From Byssochlamys sp. IMV 00236 (lineage: Eukaryota; Ascomycota; Eurotiomycetes; Eurotiales; Thermoascaceae): a DNA stretch of 64,000 bases. Shown here in pieces: positions 61,306 through 64,000 of this stretch. Within the stretch, counting starts at the first letter, position 1, and every line of letters starts with the position of its first letter. Location: positions 234,756 through 298,755 of the forward strand of contig MSJH02000826.1 of the NCBI GenBank assembly GCA_001931875.2, given 5' to 3'. The position numbers were made by a program, and so were the translations under genes. The notes beneath the pieces were generated by a model, which was given only the letters and a program-made list of their open reading frames with translations, was not told where the DNA came from and did not search any database.

Positions 61306-63395
61306 ATGCCACACAGAGGGCTCATAGTCGACGGACTATGGCGATGTCTCTGTCCTTCATTTAATCCTATTTCTTTCAAGAATGCAACTACCCTGTCAGC
61401 CTCCTTGAGGCGGACTCAATCGTTGTGCGCGGTCAAGAGCGCGTCCGTACGCTCAAAATCGGCTTTTGCACGACGACCCTACAGCACGAATCCCACCCAC
61501 GATGCAACGAATGTGAACCAGTCAAAGCTAGAAGCCTCCAATCTTTCCACCTTGCAAGATGCGCACGAGTCAAAACAAGAAGAAGAGCAAGCAAAAGACG
61601 AGAGCCAAAATGAAGCTCCTCCGAAGTTGAAGTTCAAACGGGTTATGGTACGAAAGCCGTCGCGGGCCACATTCGGTGTGCCAAAAGATCTGGAACAAAG
61701 ATCGACTACCAATCTGGAGAATTTGCTTCAGAAACTGGTGGCAAAGTCGCCTAATATCCGCGGCGCAACCCAGATTCTACGTATTCTGATCCGAGACCGC
61801 AATGTCCGTCCGGAGGTTCGTCATTATCGGGCCCTGATACTCGCCAACACGGATGCTCGATACGGGTCGCCGGAAAATGTGCGGAATCTGTTGAAAGAGA
61901 TGGAGAATAATGGGATCCCAGCTGATTCCGGGACACTCCATGCTGCTTTACGGGTGAGCTCGTTTTCGTCTAGTGCTAGTCGCGGGATATACTAATTGCT
62001 TTTCTTTTTTAACTGGAATAGGCCGTGGCAGTTCATCCAGATTATCTGCTGCGCCAGGAGATACTCTATACTCTTCGAGATCGGTGGCTATCCCTAAGCC
62101 CCTCTGGATGGCATCATGTTGTCGCGGGGTTGATCCGAGAACATCAATTCGAGCTGGCGCTGGATCATATTGCGCATATGGAACGGAAGGACATCCCGGT
62201 GGAAAGCTGGTTGCACAGTCTGTTGGTTTACAATCTATGTGAGGTGGAGGAGTTCGATGAAGTCTTGAACTTAATGCGAGGCCGGGTAAACCAGGGCCAT
62301 GAGATGACATTGAACCTATGGTTATATGTCCTTGACCTGGCAAGCGAGGCCTTACACCATGAACTGACAACTTATGTCTGGACGCGTGTCGTTGAGTTGG
62401 GCTATTTGAACCCATCCAGAGGAGTTTGTAGCAACGTACTGACACTTGCTTCACGAACGGGGGACACTGAACTCGCTGCTTCCGTCCTCCGCTTCTTTGA
62501 GAAGACCGGAGTGCCATTCTCTTTGGAGGATTACGAGAAATTCGTCGAAACGCATCTCATGGCAGGAGATCTTTATACCGCATTCAACATCCTCTGTGGC
62601 ATGCACGAATCGGGTACTGAACTTGAAGAAAGCTCAGTCCGTGGTATACTCACCTACATGATCCGGACGGGCACGCAACCTCGAGATGCTTGGGCGATGC
62701 TGAAACGGATAAAGTCCTCGGGCAAGAGTGTGCCCATCGGTTGCGCGAACGTTGTCATTGAACTCTGCGAGCACGCATCTCCAGACGGCGATTCAGCCGT
62801 AGATCAGGCAATTCGATTCTATAAGGAACTCTACACATTGTGCCCTGGTGGTGCTGATGTGGCGACCTACAACTCTATCATACAGATATGCCGAAACGCC
62901 AAAGATACCCAGGCGTGCATGTTTGTCATCAAGGAAATGGCTGCACTAGGGGTTTCGCCGGATGCCACGACATTTGAGCGCTTGATCCAGATGAGTCTGG
63001 ATTCAGGAAATTTCCAGTCTGGGCTCATGTACTTCAGGGACATGACGGAACGCGGCTTCACTCTGAACACAGCCGCTGAGACTGAAATCTGGAAGCAGTG
63101 TCAACAATCAGAAGACGAGTTTGCCTCTCTGCTCAGGTCGAGTCTTCAGACTGATATGGATCATAAGAAACGCGAATCAAGAACAGAGATGATGTCGGAA
63201 CTGGCAGGATTGATTGATCTCGATGGTATGCCGGCAGAAGACGCTAGCAATCCGGCCGGGAAGCGGCCTAGTGAGTGGATGAAGTTGAGAGAACAAAGGA
63301 GGCGGATGTGGAGGGATCTCCGCAAAGCCGCTGGACTTAGTCCGGACAGGTCGAGAAGAAGGCAGTCAGCAATCGCCCAAAGGAGCAAACACTAG
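61306..63395 (+). CDS. Mitochondrial pentatricopeptide-repeat (PPR) protein
   Basis: Exons are 61306-61953 and 62022-63395 (intron 61954-62021, TACTAAT branch), giving 673 residues. The amino end is rich in Arg/Ser/Ala and lacks acidic residues to about residue 70, as in mitochondrial targeting peptides (SKSAFARRPYST). PPR-type helical pairs follow: VRHYRALILANTDARYGSPE, NVRNLLKEMENNGIPADSGT, DVATYNSIIQICRNAKDTQA, MFVIKEMAALGVSPDATTFE and GLMYFRDMTERGFTLNTAAE. The carboxy terminus is a basic tail. PPR proteins bind organellar RNA and act in mitochondrial transcript stability or translation; the target is unknown. An alternative in-frame start at 61252 would add 18 residues; 61306 (MPHRGLIVDGL) is preferred. 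Confidence 0.85.
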
Positions 63396-64000
63396 ATAGA
63401 ACGGATGAAGGACGGATCTCTACCGATATGGATGAATGGGAAGCCAACAAGGAGCAAACTCATAGATATCGGCCGTTCCGAAAAGCATCATTCACATGAG
63501 CTATGCTTTTCTAGTCTTGAAAATGTATTATATATTGATGATAAAACTAAGTATTACTTAGTGCCAGCTAGATACCCTATCAATGACTATCTTGTCACTT
63601 TTGTGTAACAATGACTCGAGAAATGAGAATGCCCGATGCAATCGCCCATAGAACAAACTATTTGGCCTAACACTTAACGTAATAATTGAGCCATAATGAA
63701 AGACAACTCATATCAGAACATGTAAGCTTTGTCAGTGTTGCTTTTCTTTTCTTTTCTCTCTCTCTTTTTTTTTGTTTCTGTTCTAGCACCAGCTGCTGGT
63801 TTGCTTGCGTGCTATTTTGGGTTCGACAACTCTCATGGCCTATAGTTAGTTAGTTGGTCGCCCAGCTGCTTAGTTAGGCCTGCTGTTGCAGATGGCCCAA
63901 TGAGTCCTATGGCTTTTATTATTGTTAATTTAGGCAGCCTAACTATCAAGCCGCGCCCGAATGGCACAAGATTACCGCGAAGCCCTATCCTCGGAGAAAA
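63396..64000. other. Right-edge intergenic sequence with pyrimidine tract
   Basis: PPR-gene 3' flank. A CT/T-rich run (about 63738-63777) could belong to the promoter of a plus-strand gene beyond the edge. Nothing else seen. Confidence 0.45.

Overview
The window is nuclear DNA from a filamentous ascomycete, most likely a member of the Eurotiales (Aspergillus/Penicillium type). This is inferred from short introns (about 50-125 bp) with GT..AG ends and CTAAC/CTGAC-like branch points, and from single-copy housekeeping genes with Aspergillus-like architecture. There are no bacterial operons, CRISPR arrays or convincing tRNA/rRNA genes. Exon borders below were built by hand from splice signals and reading-frame continuity.

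Left part (1-9.8 kb): a partial MABP1/WDR62-type WD40 gene on the minus strand runs off the left edge. A 2.7 kb AT-rich gap follows, holding a 39-bp minisatellite and CACGTG palindromes. Then come rrg9 (mitochondrial), rgp1 (Ypt6 exchange factor subunit) and a Mob1-type kinase activator, all on the plus strand.

Accessory island (10-17.3 kb): this is the only clearly non-housekeeping stretch. It has a small kinase-fold gene that seems to lack the catalytic Asp, bracketed by two diverged direct repeats. Next is a decaying non-ribosomal peptide synthetase: a readable adenylation-carrier part followed by frameshifted and deleted condensation/carrier fragments. An intact ORF with a PD-(D/E)XK nuclease signature sits between two condensation-domain fragments. 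The island abuts the 3' end of the midasin gene.

Core block (17.2-45.8 kb): an uninterrupted 14.9 kb midasin (Mdn1/Rea1) ORF, a divergent CLC chloride transporter, pyrroline-5-carboxylate reductase, Ctk3, Bud21/Utp16, an Rmd1-type DUF155 protein, an INO80F-domain protein and a mitochondrial phosphate carrier containing a 6-nt micro-exon.

Right part (47-63.4 kb): a Zn(II)2Cys6 transcription factor, an F-box/WD40 ubiquitin-ligase receptor, a ZIP metal transporter, histone acetyltransferase Hat1, a secreted single-pass membrane protein of unknown function, LSM4 (whose first coding exon is only the ATG) and a mitochondrial PPR protein. The genes do not form one pathway. Themes are ribosome biogenesis (midasin, Bud21), mitochondrial function (Rrg9, phosphate carrier, PPR, possibly Rmd1) and cell-cycle or ubiquitin control (Mob1, F-box/WD40). 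The island at 10-17 kb is the region most likely to differ between strains.
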